From Streptomyces sclerotialus (GTDB lineage: Bacteria > Actinomycetota > Actinomycetes > Streptomycetales > Streptomycetaceae), in contig NZ_JBFOHP010000002.1 in assembly GCF_040907265.1 (NCBI RefSeq), forward strand, positions 6,324,001 to 6,388,000: a stretch of 64,000 nucleotides of DNA. The letters run 5' to 3'. A program made the translations under genes and the position numbers. The notes under the pieces are model-generated. The model saw nothing but the letters and a program-made list of their open reading frames with translations. It did not search any database and was not told the origin of the DNA. The stretch's first letter is position 1. Every line of letters starts with the position of its first letter. Positions 26,993 to 35,886 of this stretch are shown in pieces.

Positions 26993-28156
26993 ATGACGAC
27001 CAGCAGACGTACCGTGGTGGCCGCGGCGGCCGCCGGACTCACGGCCACCGCCGTCGGCACCGGACCGGCCTTCGCCGCGGCACCCGCCGCGGGCGGCGGA
27101 CGGCCGTACAAGGAGCACTTCGGCACCCTCCCCGACGGCACCCGCGTCGACCGCTGGACGGTGGCGAGCGGCGGTACCCGGCTCGGCGTGCTGTCCTACG
27201 GCGGCATCGTCCAGACCCTGGAGCTCCCCGACCGGCACGGCCGCCGGGCCAATGTGTCGCTCGGCTTCGGCGAACTCGCCCCCTACCTCACCGCGGGAAC
27301 GTACTTCGGCGCCCTCATCGGCCGCTACGGCAACCGCATCGCGCGCGGCACCTTCACCCTGGACGGCCGGACGTACCGGCTGCCCGTCAACGACGGCCCG
27401 AACAGCCTGCACGGCGGGGACCAGGGCTTCGACAAGCGGGTGTGGGACGTCGAGCCGTACGCCGGGGACTCCGGCACCGGTCTCACTCTCCGGCGCGTCA
27501 GTCCGGACGGTGAGATGGGCTATCCGGGCACCCTGACCGTCCGCGTCGACTACGTCCTCGACCGGCGCGGCGACCTCCGCATCACGTACGAGGCGACGAC
27601 GGACAAGGCCACGGTCGTCAACCTCACCAACCACACCTACTTCAACCTGGCGGGCGAGGGGAACGGCGACGTCCTCGGCCACACCCTGCGCATCGCCGCG
27701 TCCCGCTACACCCCCGTCGACGAGACCCTCATCCCGACCGGTGAGCTGCCGAAGGTCGCGGGCACCCCCTTCGACTTCCGGCGGGCCAAGCCGATCGGCC
27801 AGGACATCCGCAAGGGCCACCGGCAGCTCGTCTTCGGCGGCGGCTACGACCACAACTTCGTACTGGACAAGGGCGTCACCGCACGCCCCGAGACCGCGAT
27901 CACCCTCGCCGACCCGGCGTCCGGCCGCGTCATGGACATCGCCACCACCGAACCCGGCGTGCAGTTCTACAGCGGCAACGGCCTGGACGGCACCCTGCGC
28001 GGCACCTCGGGCACCCTCTACCGGCAGGCCGACGGCCTCTGCCTGGAGACCCAGCACTTCCCCGACTCGCCCAACCGGCCGTCGTTCCCCTCGACGGTGC
28101 TGCGCCCGGGGCAGACCTACCGGACGACGACCGTGCACCACTTCGGGGTGCGCTGA
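26993..28156 (+). CDS. Exported aldose 1-epimerase (galactose mutarotase)
   Basis: 387 residues. Tat-type signal [27 protein letters not shown]. Mutarotase fold with RYGNRIARGTF, NSLHGGDQGFDKRVWDV (catalytic His region), NLTNHTYFNLAGEG (catalytic His), GGGYDHNFVLD and ETQHFPDSPNRPSFPS (catalytic Glu). Interconverts alpha and beta anomers of sugars released outside the cell, which fits a locus that secretes arabinofuranosidases and imports monosaccharides. It follows the permease by 50 bp and has its own TAGGAGACAG Shine-Dalgarno. Confidence 0.92.
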   Translation: MTTSRRTVVAAAAAGLTATAVGTGPAFAAAPAAGGGRPYKEHFGTLPDGTRVDRWTVASGGTRLGVLSYGGIVQTLELPDRHGRRANVSLGFGELAPYLTAGTYFGALIGRYGNRIARGTFTLDGRTYRLPVNDGPNSLHGGDQGFDKRVWDVEPYAGDSGTGLTLRRVSPDGEMGYPGTLTVRVDYVLDRRGDLRITYEATTDKATVVNLTNHTYFNLAGEGNGDVLGHTLRIAASRYTPVDETLIPTGELPKVAGTPFDFRRAKPIGQDIRKGHRQLVFGGGYDHNFVLDKGVTARPETAITLADPASGRVMDIATTEPGVQFYSGNGLDGTLRGTSGTLYRQADGLCLETQHFPDSPNRPSFPSTVLRPGQTYRTTTVHHFGVR

Positions 28157-28242
28157 GCCCGGCGGCCGTGGGGGAGAATGACAGTTCGACCCGGGCGCGG
28201 TAGGGAGCCGCGCCCACCCCCGCGGCAGGAGAACGAACCCCC

Positions 28243-29049
28243 ATGCCCCCAGCCGACCTCCAGGCGGACTGCGCGCAGTGCTTCGGCCTGTGCTGCGTCG
28301 CCCTGCCCTTCGCCGCCTCGAACGACTTCGCGGCGGACAAGGAAGGCGGGACGCCGTGCGCCAACCTCCAGGCGGACTTCCGCTGCGGCATCCACGACCG
28401 GCTGCGCGAGGCGGGCTTCCGCGGCTGCACCGTCTTCGACTGCTTCGGCGCGGGGCAGCAGGTCTCGCAGGTCACCTTCGGCGGCCGGGACTGGCGGCAG
28501 CACCCGGACACCGCCCGGCAGATGTTCGCGGTCTTCCCCGTGATGCGGCAGCTGCACGAACTGCTCGCGTACGTCACCGAGGCGCTGGACCGGCCCGAGT
28601 GCCGGCCGGTGCACACCGGGCTCCGCACGGCGCTGGCGGACCTGGAACGGCTCACGCTCAGCCCCGCCGACGTGCTGGCGGAGCTGGACACCGAGGCGGT
28701 CCGGCAGGAGGTCAACACGCTGCTCCTGCGCGCCGGGGACCTGGTGCGGGCCGGCGTGCCCGGCAAGAAGAAGAACCACCGCGGCGCCGACCTCTTCGGA
28801 GCCCGGCTGCGCAATGCCGAGCTGCGCGGTGCCTCCCTCCGCGGCGCATGCCTGATCGCCGCGGACCTCAGCGGTGCCGACCTGCGGTCCGCCGACGTCA
28901 TCGGCGCCGACTTCCGGGACGCCGACCTGAGCGGCGCCGACCTGACCGGCAGCGTCTTCCTCACCCAGATCCAGCTGAACGCGGCCAGGGGGGACGCGCG
29001 GACCGCGCTGCCCGAGTCCCTGGCCCGCCCCGCCCACTGGCAGGAGTAG
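28243..29049 (+). CDS. Cys-rich (YkgJ-like) N-terminus fused to pentapeptide repeats
   Basis: 268 residues. The first 70 contain eight cysteines: C10-x2-C13-x3-C17-C18, then C39, C48, C62, C67, resembling zinc or Fe-S cluster sites of the YkgJ/UPF0153 family. A helical linker follows (about 80-175), then pentapeptide repeats (A[D/N]LxG type) from about 180 to 240, such as LSGADLRSADVIGADFRDADLSGADL, which build a right-handed beta helix. No function is established to my knowledge. The ATG at 28243 has GCAGGAGAACG upstream. It stands alone between the sugar and sulfur loci. Confidence 0.82.
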   Translation: MPPADLQADCAQCFGLCCVALPFAASNDFAADKEGGTPCANLQADFRCGIHDRLREAGFRGCTVFDCFGAGQQVSQVTFGGRDWRQHPDTARQMFAVFPVMRQLHELLAYVTEALDRPECRPVHTGLRTALADLERLTLSPADVLAELDTEAVRQEVNTLLLRAGDLVRAGVPGKKKNHRGADLFGARLRNAELRGASLRGACLIAADLSGADLRSADVIGADFRDADLSGADLTGSVFLTQIQLNAARGDARTALPESLARPAHWQE

Positions 29050-29075
29050 CGCCTGGCTCGCGGACCGCGTCCGGC

Positions 29076-29885
29076 TCAGGCGGTCAGCGCGGCCGCCGGC
29101 CGCTGCAGGGCCTCCGCGTACCGCAGGGCCAGCAGGTGCGCCAGCTCCGGGGCCGGGCCCAGCACGTCGGCGAGCACATCGGCGCCCGCCTCCCGGGCTC
29201 CGGCCACGATCCGGTCCGGCAGCCGGCCGGGCGCGATGACGTACGGCGCGACGGCGACGCGCGCGACGCCCTCGGCCCGCAGTTCCCGCACGGCGTCCGC
29301 CGTACGGGGAAGGGATGCGGAGGCGAACGCAGGCCGCACGGCATACCAACCAGTGGTACGCCGCCACTCCCGCGCGATTTCAGCGATCACTGCGATCGCC
29401 TCCGGGTCCGAAGAGCCCGCCGAGGCCAGTACGACCCCGGTCGAGGCACGGTCGGCGGGGGCGAGCCCCGCCTCGGTCAGCCGCCGCTCCAGCGCGCCCA
29501 CCAGCAGCGGCGCGGGGCCGAGGACATCGGCCTGCTGGACGGTCAGGCGGGGCAGCCGCGCGCACGCCTCGCGCAGCACCGAAGGGATGTCGGTCTTGGC
29601 GTGGAAGGCGCGGGTGAGCAGCAGCGGCAGCGCCACCACGTCCCGTACGCCGTCCGCGTGCAGCCGCTCCAGCACCTGGGGCACGCTCGGCGCGTTGAAG
29701 TCCAGGTAGCCGACCTCGACGCGCAGCTCCGGGTGGAGCGCGCGGACCCGTGCGCACAGCGCGCCGACGGTCGCCGCGTGCCGCGGGTCCCGGCTGCCGT
29801 GCGCGATCACCAGCAGCGCGGGCCGCGCGCATCGGCCGGCCGCCGAGGCGGTTCCCGATGTGGGGGCGAGCAGGTGGGGTCGCAT
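29076..29885 (-). CDS. Sirohydrochlorin chelatase (CbiX/SirB-like)
   Basis: 269 residues with two CbiX-like repeats. Metal-binding His in LLVIAHGSRDPRH; second conserved stretch VALPLLLTRAFHAKTDIP; a second half with ASAGSSDPEA and VAVAPYVIAPGRLPDR. It inserts Fe(II) (or Co) into sirohydrochlorin. As the last gene of the sulfur operon it likely supplies siroheme for the sulfite reductase made from the same message. ATG at 29885; 30 bp separate it from the transporter permease gene. Confidence 0.9.
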   Translation of the reverse strand: MRPHLLAPTSGTASAAGRCARPALLVIAHGSRDPRHAATVGALCARVRALHPELRVEVGYLDFNAPSVPQVLERLHADGVRDVVALPLLLTRAFHAKTDIPSVLREACARLPRLTVQQADVLGPAPLLVGALERRLTEAGLAPADRASTGVVLASAGSSDPEAIAVIAEIAREWRRTTGWYAVRPAFASASLPRTADAVRELRAEGVARVAVAPYVIAPGRLPDRIVAGAREAGADVLADVLGPAPELAHLLALRYAEALQRPAAALTA

Positions 29886-29915
29886 GGTGCTTCCGTTCGG
29901 AGGATTCGGCGGGGG

Positions 29916-30842
29916 TCAGCGGGTATGGGTGAGCAGACCGCGGCTGCGCAGCACGCGGCGCTCGATCGGGGCGAAGATCAGCAGCTCGATGCCGATGCCG
30001 ACGATCAGGATGAGCAGGATCGCGGCGAGCACGAGGGACATGTCGGAGCCGACCCGGCCCTGGTCCAGCAGCTGGCCGAGGCCTGCGCCCAGGTCGGGCG
30101 AGGTGGCGATCAGCTCGGCGGCCATCAGGGAGCGCCAGGAGAACGCCCAGCCCTGCTTGAGGCCTGAGATGTAGCCGGGCAGCGCGGCGGGCAGCAGCAC
30201 GTGGCGTACGCCCTTCATCCCGGTCGCGCCGATCGTCCGGCCGGCACGCAGGAACAGCGGCGGGATGCGGTCGACTCCGGAGACCAGGCCGTTGGCGATG
30301 GACGGCACGGCGCCCAGCAGCACGACCGCGTAGATCGTGGCGTCGGTGATGCCGAACCAGATGATCGCGGCGGGCACCCACGCCACCGACGGCAGCGACT
30401 GGAGGCCTGAGAGGATCGGGCCGATCGCCGCGCGCACCGGGCGGACCCGGGCGACCAGGAGGCCCAGCGGCGTACCGATGATCAGTGAGGCGACGAAGCC
30501 GAGCGCGCCGCGCGAGACGGACTCCCACACGTAGCTGAGGAGCGTGCCCTCCAGCCACTTCTCGCGGAGCGAGCCCCACACGTCCACCGGGCTGGGCAGC
30601 TGGTAGTGCGGCTTGACCTCGAAGTGGTACGCGAGCTGCCAGAGCGCCAGCACGATCACGACGGCGACGACCGGCGGCAGCGCCTTGGAGAGCAGCGTGC
30701 GCAGCACGGGCGGCCGGCTGACGACATGCGTCTCCAGCGCGTCCAGCCCGGCCTCCAGCCCGGCGGTCTCGCTCCCGCGCGCGTCCGCCGCCTTCGCGTC
30801 GGCCGCGTTGCGGGTCTCGGTGGTGGTCTCAGTGCTGGCCAT
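29916..30842 (-). CDS. ssuC: ABC transporter permease, sulfonate/sulfate-ester type
   Basis: 308 residues from the ATG at 30842; the longer frame to 30860 adds only GRSAAM-like residues without a Shine-Dalgarno. The hydrophilic Ala/Glu-rich N-terminal tail of about 50 residues precedes six helices, with SVAWVPAAIIWFGITDATIYAVV and the EAA-like LFLRAGRTIGATGMKGVRHVLLPAALPGYISGLKQGWAFSWRSLMAAE region. The gene overlaps the ATPase stop by 14 bp. SsuC/TauC family by sequence; the substrate may be sulfonates or sulfate in this context. Confidence 0.87.
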   Translation of the reverse strand: MASTETTTETRNAADAKAADARGSETAGLEAGLDALETHVVSRPPVLRTLLSKALPPVVAVVIVLALWQLAYHFEVKPHYQLPSPVDVWGSLREKWLEGTLLSYVWESVSRGALGFVASLIIGTPLGLLVARVRPVRAAIGPILSGLQSLPSVAWVPAAIIWFGITDATIYAVVLLGAVPSIANGLVSGVDRIPPLFLRAGRTIGATGMKGVRHVLLPAALPGYISGLKQGWAFSWRSLMAAELIATSPDLGAGLGQLLDQGRVGSDMSLVLAAILLILIVGIGIELLIFAPIERRVLRSRGLLTHTR

Positions 30843-31632
30843 GGCGGCGGATCTCCCCACGGAGCTGTTCGGTGATCTCTACGGAGAGTTCGGCGACGGC
30901 GGCGTCCTCGATGCGGCGCGGCTGCGGGATGTCGACCTCCCACTGCCGGGCGATGCGGCCGGGCCGGGAGGACAGCAGCACGACGCGCTCCGCCAGCCGG
31001 ACCGCCTCGCGGACGTTGTGCGTGACGAAGAGGACGGACAGATTCGTCTCTTCCCAGATGCGGGTCAGCTCGTCGTGCAGCACGTCACGGGTGATGGCGT
31101 CCAGCGCGGCGAACGGCTCGTCCATCAGCAGCAGCCCGCTGTCCTGGGCGAGCGCGCGGGCCATCGCGACCCGCTGCCGCATACCGCCGGACAGCTCGTG
31201 CACCCGCTTGCCGTAGGCGCCCTTGAGCCGGACCAGCTCCAGCAGCCGCTCGGCCTCGTTACGGCGCTCGGCGCGCGGCATGCCGCGCAGCTTCAGGGCC
31301 AGTTCGATGTTCTTGCCGGCGGTGAGCCAGGGGAAGAGCGCGTGCTCCTGGAACATCAGGGCCGGGCGGCTGCCGGGCACGTCGATGGTCCCGGTGGTCG
31401 GCTCGTCCAGCCCGGCCACGAGGTTGAGCAGCGTGGACTTGCCGCAGCCCGACGCGCCCAGGAGGCAGACGAACTCGCCCGGCGCGACATCGACCGTGAT
31501 GTCGTCCAGTACGTGCTGCTGCGCGCCGGGGCGGCCGAAGGACTTCGAGACGTGGTCGATACGCGCCGCGTAGCCCGCCGTCTCCTTCGTGCCGGCCGTG
31601 GCGGCCTGCTTCGTGAGGGTAGGGGTCGTCAT
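30829..31632 (-). CDS. ssuB: ABC transporter ATP-binding protein, sulfonate type
   Basis: 267 residues. Walker A LLGASGCGKSTLLNLVAG, Q loop ALMFQEHALFPWLT, signature HELSGGMRQRVAMARAL, Walker B LLLMDEPFAALD, H loop LFVTHNVREAVRL. These are SsuB/TauB hallmarks. I start at the ATG at 31632 because AGGAGG lies 9 nt upstream; a GTG at 31641 would sit directly on that ribosome-binding site. Energises the SsuC-type permease encoded next. Confidence 0.92.
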   Translation of the reverse strand: MTTPTLTKQAATAGTKETAGYAARIDHVSKSFGRPGAQQHVLDDITVDVAPGEFVCLLGASGCGKSTLLNLVAGLDEPTTGTIDVPGSRPALMFQEHALFPWLTAGKNIELALKLRGMPRAERRNEAERLLELVRLKGAYGKRVHELSGGMRQRVAMARALAQDSGLLLMDEPFAALDAITRDVLHDELTRIWEETNLSVLFVTHNVREAVRLAERVVLLSSRPGRIARQWEVDIPQPRRIEDAAVAELSVEITEQLRGEIRRHGQH

Positions 31633-31668
31633 CGGTGTCACCTCCTGGGGACCGTACGGATCGATCGG

Positions 31669-32793
31669 TTACTGTGCGCCGAGCCCGGCGGCGTCCACCG
31701 GTGGCCTGCCCTCGGCCTTGAGGACCTTGTTGAGCAGCCGCAGGTCGTAGATGCCGTTCAAATCGGGCTTCTTGAGCAGTCCGGCCTTGACCGCGTGGTC
31801 CGCCTGGTCCTTGAGGGTGGAGGCCAGCGGGTCGTCGGTGACCTGCACGTTCCGGAAGGCGGAGTTCAGGACCTGGTCCGGCAGCCGGGTGCCGGACACC
31901 TTGGGGTCGGCGAGCGAGGTGTTGACCGCCTGGGCGGCCTCGCCCGGGTGGCCCTTGATCCAGTCGTTGGTCTTCACCGAGCCGCGCAGTACCGCCTCGA
32001 CGGCCTTGGGGTGCTCCTCGAGGAACTGCTTGCGGACGACGATGTTCGTGATGACGAACTTGCCGTCCTTCCAGAGCTGCTTCTCGTCCAGCAGCTTCCG
32101 GCCGCCCTCGGCGACCAGCTTGGAGGCGGTCGGCTCGGGCACCCACGCGCCGTCGACGCCGCCCTGCCGGAAGGTGGCGGGGATCTCCTTGTTGTCCTGC
32201 CGGAGGACCCCGACCTCGCCCTTCCCGGTGTCCGGGTCGACCTGGTAGCCCTTTTCGCGCAGGTAGTTGAGGAGCGCCACGTCCTGGGTGTTGCCGAGCT
32301 GCGGCGAGGCGATCCGCTTGCCCTTGAGGTCCTTCAGGGACTTGATCTTCCTGGGGTTCACGACCAGCGAGACGCCGCCCGAGGCGGAGCCCCCGATGAT
32401 CTTCAGGTTGTCGCCGTGCGACTGCACGTAGCCGTTGATCGCGGGGGACGGCCCGATCCAGCCGATGTCGATCGTCTTCGAGTTCAGCGCCTCGATCTCC
32501 GAGGGCCCGGCGTTGAAGATGTACGGCTTGACCTGCGTACCGCCCAGTTCCTTCTGGAGGAAGCCCTGCTGCCGGTCCACCATGGGCGTCGCGTGCGTGA
32601 CGTTCCCGAAGTAGCCGATCTTCACCGCGTCCAGCCCGTCGGTCTTCGGCCCCTTCGCCGCCACCGCCTCGGTGCTCTTCGGCGCCTTGGACCCGTAACC
32701 GCAGGCCCCCAGCGCCCCGATCAGCAGCGGGACGGTGGCGGCCGCCGCGAGCAGGCGGCGGGCGGTGGAGCGGGGGCGAGCGGCAGGCAGCAC
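31669..32793 (-). CDS. ssuA: Aliphatic sulfonate-type ABC transporter substrate-binding lipoprotein
   Basis: 374 residues. Signal RRLLAAAATVPLLIGALGAC with lipobox LGAC. NMT1/SsuA-like fold: VKIGYFGNVTHATPMV, SKTIDIGWIGPSPAINGYV, LKDLKGKRIASPQLGNTQDVALL and GGVDGAWVPEPTASKLV. The start is a GTG at 32793 with GAGAGGAAA about 9 nt upstream. First gene of the transporter block inside the sulfur operon, so the cargo is a sulfur source, most likely a sulfonate or sulfate ester. Confidence 0.9.
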   Translation of the reverse strand: MLPAARPRSTARRLLAAAATVPLLIGALGACGYGSKAPKSTEAVAAKGPKTDGLDAVKIGYFGNVTHATPMVDRQQGFLQKELGGTQVKPYIFNAGPSEIEALNSKTIDIGWIGPSPAINGYVQSHGDNLKIIGGSASGGVSLVVNPRKIKSLKDLKGKRIASPQLGNTQDVALLNYLREKGYQVDPDTGKGEVGVLRQDNKEIPATFRQGGVDGAWVPEPTASKLVAEGGRKLLDEKQLWKDGKFVITNIVVRKQFLEEHPKAVEAVLRGSVKTNDWIKGHPGEAAQAVNTSLADPKVSGTRLPDQVLNSAFRNVQVTDDPLASTLKDQADHAVKAGLLKKPDLNGIYDLRLLNKVLKAEGRPPVDAAGLGAQ

Positions 32794-32826
32794 GGGAGGG
32801 TTTCCTCTCGGTGGGCCGGGACGGTA

Positions 32827-32848
32827 CGCGCCCCTTGGCTAGGGCGCG
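32827..32848 (-). terminator. Hairpin between cysN and the ssuA-type gene
   Basis: CGCGCCC-ccttggcta region-GGGCGCG: 7-bp stem (32827-32833 with 42-48) and an 8-nt loop, in the 217-bp gap downstream of cysN. It may attenuate transcription between the assimilation genes and the transporter genes. Confidence 0.4.
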
Positions 32849-32906
32849 CCCGGCAGGTCAGGTGGTCTTCGGAAGGGGCCGGCGGGCAGGGCGAGGCGGA
32901 GCGGGG

Positions 32907-33008
32907 TCAGCGCACACATCGGCCGACTCCGCCCTGTCCGCTGCCGAGGAGGCCGCTGCCGATCCGGCCGCCCTCCTTCGCGAACGTCGAGAACGCCTCG
33001 CCCGCCAT
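32907..33008 (-). CDS. Possible 33-aa ORF immediately after cysN
   Basis: An ATG 2 nt after the cysN stop opens a 33-codon frame (MAGEAFSTFAKEGGRIG..., ending GRCVR). No Shine-Dalgarno is visible, but coupling to cysN termination is possible. No known family. It may be a chance ORF. Confidence 0.25.
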   Translation of the reverse strand: MAGEAFSTFAKEGGRIGSGLLGSGQGGVGRCVR

Positions 33009-33010
33009 GG

Positions 33011-34357
33011 TCAGAAGTCCCAGCCCTCGTCGTCGGCCTGCTGGGCGCGGGCCGCCTCGGCGTCCTCGGCGAACGCCGTGCCCGCCATGCCGGCGGTCAG
33101 CGTCGTCCCGTCGGACGGGTCGATGAGCAGGAACGAACCGGTGCGCCGGGAGTCCGCGTAGGCGTCCACCGGCAGCGGCTCGGCTGTGCGGACCCTGATC
33201 CGGCCGATGTCGTTGGCGACCAGCTCGCCCGGCGCCGGGTGCTGGGACAGGTCGTCCAGCGTGAGCCGGGAGCGGATCTCCTTGACGATCGCCTTGACCG
33301 TACGGGTGGTGTGCTTCAGCAGCACCCGCTGGCCCTCGACCAGCGGCCGGTCCGCCACGTGGCAGATGGTCGCCTCGATGTCCTGCGACACGGCCGGGGC
33401 CGCGGCGGCCGGGGCGATCAGGTCGCCGCGCGAGACGTCGATGTCGTCGGCGAGCCGCACGGTCACCGACTGCGGCGCCCAGGCCACGTCCACGGACTCG
33501 CCCAGCGCGTCGATGCCCTCGATGGTGGAGGTGGCGCCGGACGGCAGCACCGTCACCTCGTCGCCGACGCGCAGCACGCCGGCGGCGATCTGGCCCGCGT
33601 AACCGCGGTAGTCGGGGTGCTCGGCGGTCTGCGGCCGGATGACGTACTGCACGGGGAAGCGCGCCGCGTCGTTCGACGGGTCGGTGACGACCGGGACCGT
33701 CTCCAGGTGCTCCAGCACCGTCGGGCCGCCGTACCAGTCCATGTTGGCGGACGGCGTCACGACGTTGTCCCCGGCCAGCGCCGAGATCGGGATCGTGGTG
33801 ATCTCCGGGACGCCCAGCGAGGCGGCGTACTTCGTGAACTCCTCGGCGATGGCCGCGAAGACCGACTCCTGGTAGTCCACCAGGTCCATCTTGTTCACGG
33901 CCAGCACCACGTGCGGCACGCGCAGCAGCGCGGCGACGGCCGCGTGCCGGCGGGTCTGCTCGACGACGCCGTTGCGGGCGTCGACCAGGACGACCGCCAG
34001 TTCGGCGGTCGAAGCGCCGGTGACCATGTTGCGGGTGTACTGCACATGGCCCGGGGTGTCGGCGAGGATGAACCGCCGCCGGGGCGTGGCGAAGTAGCGG
34101 TAGGCGACATCGATGGTGATGCCCTGCTCGCGCTCGGCCCGCAGCCCGTCGGTCAGCAGCGCCAGGTCCGGTGTCTCCTGGCCGCGGCTGGCGGAGGCGC
34201 GCTCGACCGCCTCCAGCTGGTCGGTCAGGACCGACTTGGAGTCGTGCAGCAGCCGCCCGACCAGGGTGGACTTGCCGTCGTCGACGGAGCCGGCGGTGGC
34301 GAAGCGCAGCAGGGAGGTGGCGCCGGCGTCCAGGACGCCGTCGGTAACAGTGGTCAT
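33011..34357 (-). CDS. cysN: Sulfate adenylyltransferase subunit 1 (GTPase)
   Basis: 448 residues. The GTPase subunit drives formation of APS from sulfate and ATP by CysD. G1 AGSVDDGKSTLVGRLL, G3 LADTPGHVQYTRNM, G4 VLAVNKMDLVDY, followed by EF-Tu-like beta barrels. Length matches stand-alone CysN; no APS kinase domain is fused, consistent with the separate cysC. ATG at 34357, 2 nt after the cysD stop. Confidence 0.96.
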   Translation of the reverse strand: MTTVTDGVLDAGATSLLRFATAGSVDDGKSTLVGRLLHDSKSVLTDQLEAVERASASRGQETPDLALLTDGLRAEREQGITIDVAYRYFATPRRRFILADTPGHVQYTRNMVTGASTAELAVVLVDARNGVVEQTRRHAAVAALLRVPHVVLAVNKMDLVDYQESVFAAIAEEFTKYAASLGVPEITTIPISALAGDNVVTPSANMDWYGGPTVLEHLETVPVVTDPSNDAARFPVQYVIRPQTAEHPDYRGYAGQIAAGVLRVGDEVTVLPSGATSTIEGIDALGESVDVAWAPQSVTVRLADDIDVSRGDLIAPAAAAPAVSQDIEATICHVADRPLVEGQRVLLKHTTRTVKAIVKEIRSRLTLDDLSQHPAPGELVANDIGRIRVRTAEPLPVDAYADSRRTGSFLLIDPSDGTTLTAGMAGTAFAEDAEAARAQQADDEGWDF

Positions 34358-34359
34358 GG

Positions 34360-35316
34360 TTAGAAGTACCCCTCGCGCTTACGGTCCTCCATGGCGGCCT
34401 CGGACATCTTGTCGTCGGCCCGCGTGGCGCCCCGCTCGGTGAGCCGGGACGCGGCGATCTCCGCGATCACGGCGTCGTTGTCGGCCGCGTCGGAGTCGAC
34501 GGCGCCGGTGCAGGACATGTCGCCGACGGTGCGGTAGCGCACCCGCCGCTTCTCGACCCGCTCGCCCTCCTTGGGGCCGCCCCACTCGCCCGGCGCCAGC
34601 CACATGCCGTTGCGGGCGAAGACCTCGCGCTCGTGCGCGTAGTAGATCGCGGGCAGCTCGATGTTCTCCCGGCCGATGTACTGCCAGACGTCCAGCTCGG
34701 TCCAGTTGGACAGCGGGAACACCCGGACGTGCTCACCGGGGGAGTGCCGGCCGTTGTAGAGCTGCCACAGCTCCGGGCGCTGCCGGCGCGGGTCCCAGCC
34801 GCCGAACTCGGTCCGCAGGGAGAAGACGCGCTCCTTGGCGCGGGCCTTCTCCTCGTCCCGGCGGCCGCCGCCGAAGACCGCGTCGTAGCGGCCCTTGTCG
34901 ATGGCGTCCAGCAGCGGGACGGTCTGCAGCGGGTTGCGGGTGCCGTCCGGGCGCTCGCGCAGCTCGCCGCGGTCGATGAAGTCCTGTACGGACGCGACGT
35001 GCAGGCGCAGCCCGTGCTTCTCGACCGTACGGTCCCGGTACTCCAGGACCTCCGGGAAGTTGTGCCCGGTGTCCACGTGCAGCAGGGAGAACGGCACCGG
35101 CGCGGGCGCGAACGCCTTGAGCGCCAGGTGCAGCATGACGATGGAGTCCTTGCCGCCGGAGAAGAGGATCACCGGGCGCTCGAACTCGCCCGCCACCTCG
35201 CGGAAGATGTGGACCGCCTCCGACTCCAGCGCGTCCAGGTGGGACAGCGCGTACGGAGAGTCGTCGCCCTCCGGTACCGGGCCGGTACCGGTGCGGGTCG
35301 TTGCTGCCGTCGTCAT
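34360..35316 (-). CDS. cysD: Sulfate adenylyltransferase subunit 2
   Basis: 318 residues. Catalytic subunit of ATP sulfurylase, PAPS-reductase-like fold: PP-loop ILFSGGKDSIVMLHLALKAF, HVDTGHNFPEVLEYRD, FGGGRRDEEKARAKERVFS, and HVRVFPLSNWTELDVWQYI. The C-terminus KMSEAAMEDRKREGYF is family-typical. ATG at 35316 with AAGGGGA upstream; it overlaps the cysC stop by 4 nt (ATGA). Confidence 0.97.
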   Translation of the reverse strand: MTTAATTRTGTGPVPEGDDSPYALSHLDALESEAVHIFREVAGEFERPVILFSGGKDSIVMLHLALKAFAPAPVPFSLLHVDTGHNFPEVLEYRDRTVEKHGLRLHVASVQDFIDRGELRERPDGTRNPLQTVPLLDAIDKGRYDAVFGGGRRDEEKARAKERVFSLRTEFGGWDPRRQRPELWQLYNGRHSPGEHVRVFPLSNWTELDVWQYIGRENIELPAIYYAHEREVFARNGMWLAPGEWGGPKEGERVEKRRVRYRTVGDMSCTGAVDSDAADNDAVIAEIAASRLTERGATRADDKMSEAAMEDRKREGYF

Positions 35317-35846
35317 GCCAGTCCCCTTTCGGTGAGCAGCGCGTACAGCGCCGCCGCGGACTCCTGCACGGTCTGGGTGTGCGACTCGATCCGCAGATCG
35401 GGCGACTCGGGAGCCTCGTACGGGTCGTCCACACCGGTCAGCCCGGTGAGCTCGCCCGCCGCCTGCTTGGCGTACAGGCCTTTCACGTCCCGCTCGGAGC
35501 AGACCTCGACGGGCGTGGCGACGTGCACCTCCAGGTAGGGCGTGCCCTCCTGCTGGTGGCGCTTGCGCACCGCCTCCCGGCTGTCCGCGTACGGCGCGAT
35601 CACCGGCACCAGGGCCTTGACGCCGTTGCTGGCCAGCAGCTCGGCGACGAAGCCGATCCGCTGCACGTTGGTGTGCCGGTCCTCCCGGCTGAAGCCGAGA
35701 CCCGCGGAGAGGAACTCCCGGATCTCGTCGCCGTCGAGCACCTCGACGCGGTGGCCCTCGCCGCGCAGCTTCCCGGCCAGCTCGTGCGCGATGGTCGTCT
35801 TGCCCGCGCTCGGCAGACCGGTCAGCCAGATCGTGGCGCCCGTCAT
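35313..35846 (-). CDS. cysC: Adenylylsulfate (APS) kinase
   Basis: 177 residues from the ATG at 35846, which has AGGAG 7 nt upstream; the ATG at 35870 gives 8 extra residues but has no Shine-Dalgarno. P-loop WLTGLPSAGKTTIAHELA, GDEIREFLSAGLGFSREDR, and FVAELLASNGVKALVPVIAPY. It phosphorylates APS to PAPS. Because the adjacent CysH looks like an APS-type reductase, PAPS may serve sulfation as well as, or instead of, assimilation. Confidence 0.94.
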   Translation of the reverse strand: MTGATIWLTGLPSAGKTTIAHELAGKLRGEGHRVEVLDGDEIREFLSAGLGFSREDRHTNVQRIGFVAELLASNGVKALVPVIAPYADSREAVRKRHQQEGTPYLEVHVATPVEVCSERDVKGLYAKQAAGELTGLTGVDDPYEAPESPDLRIESHTQTVQESAAALYALLTERGLA

Positions 35847-35886
35847 TCGTATCTCCTGAGTGTCCGTCATCGTGCGGTCAGCGGCC

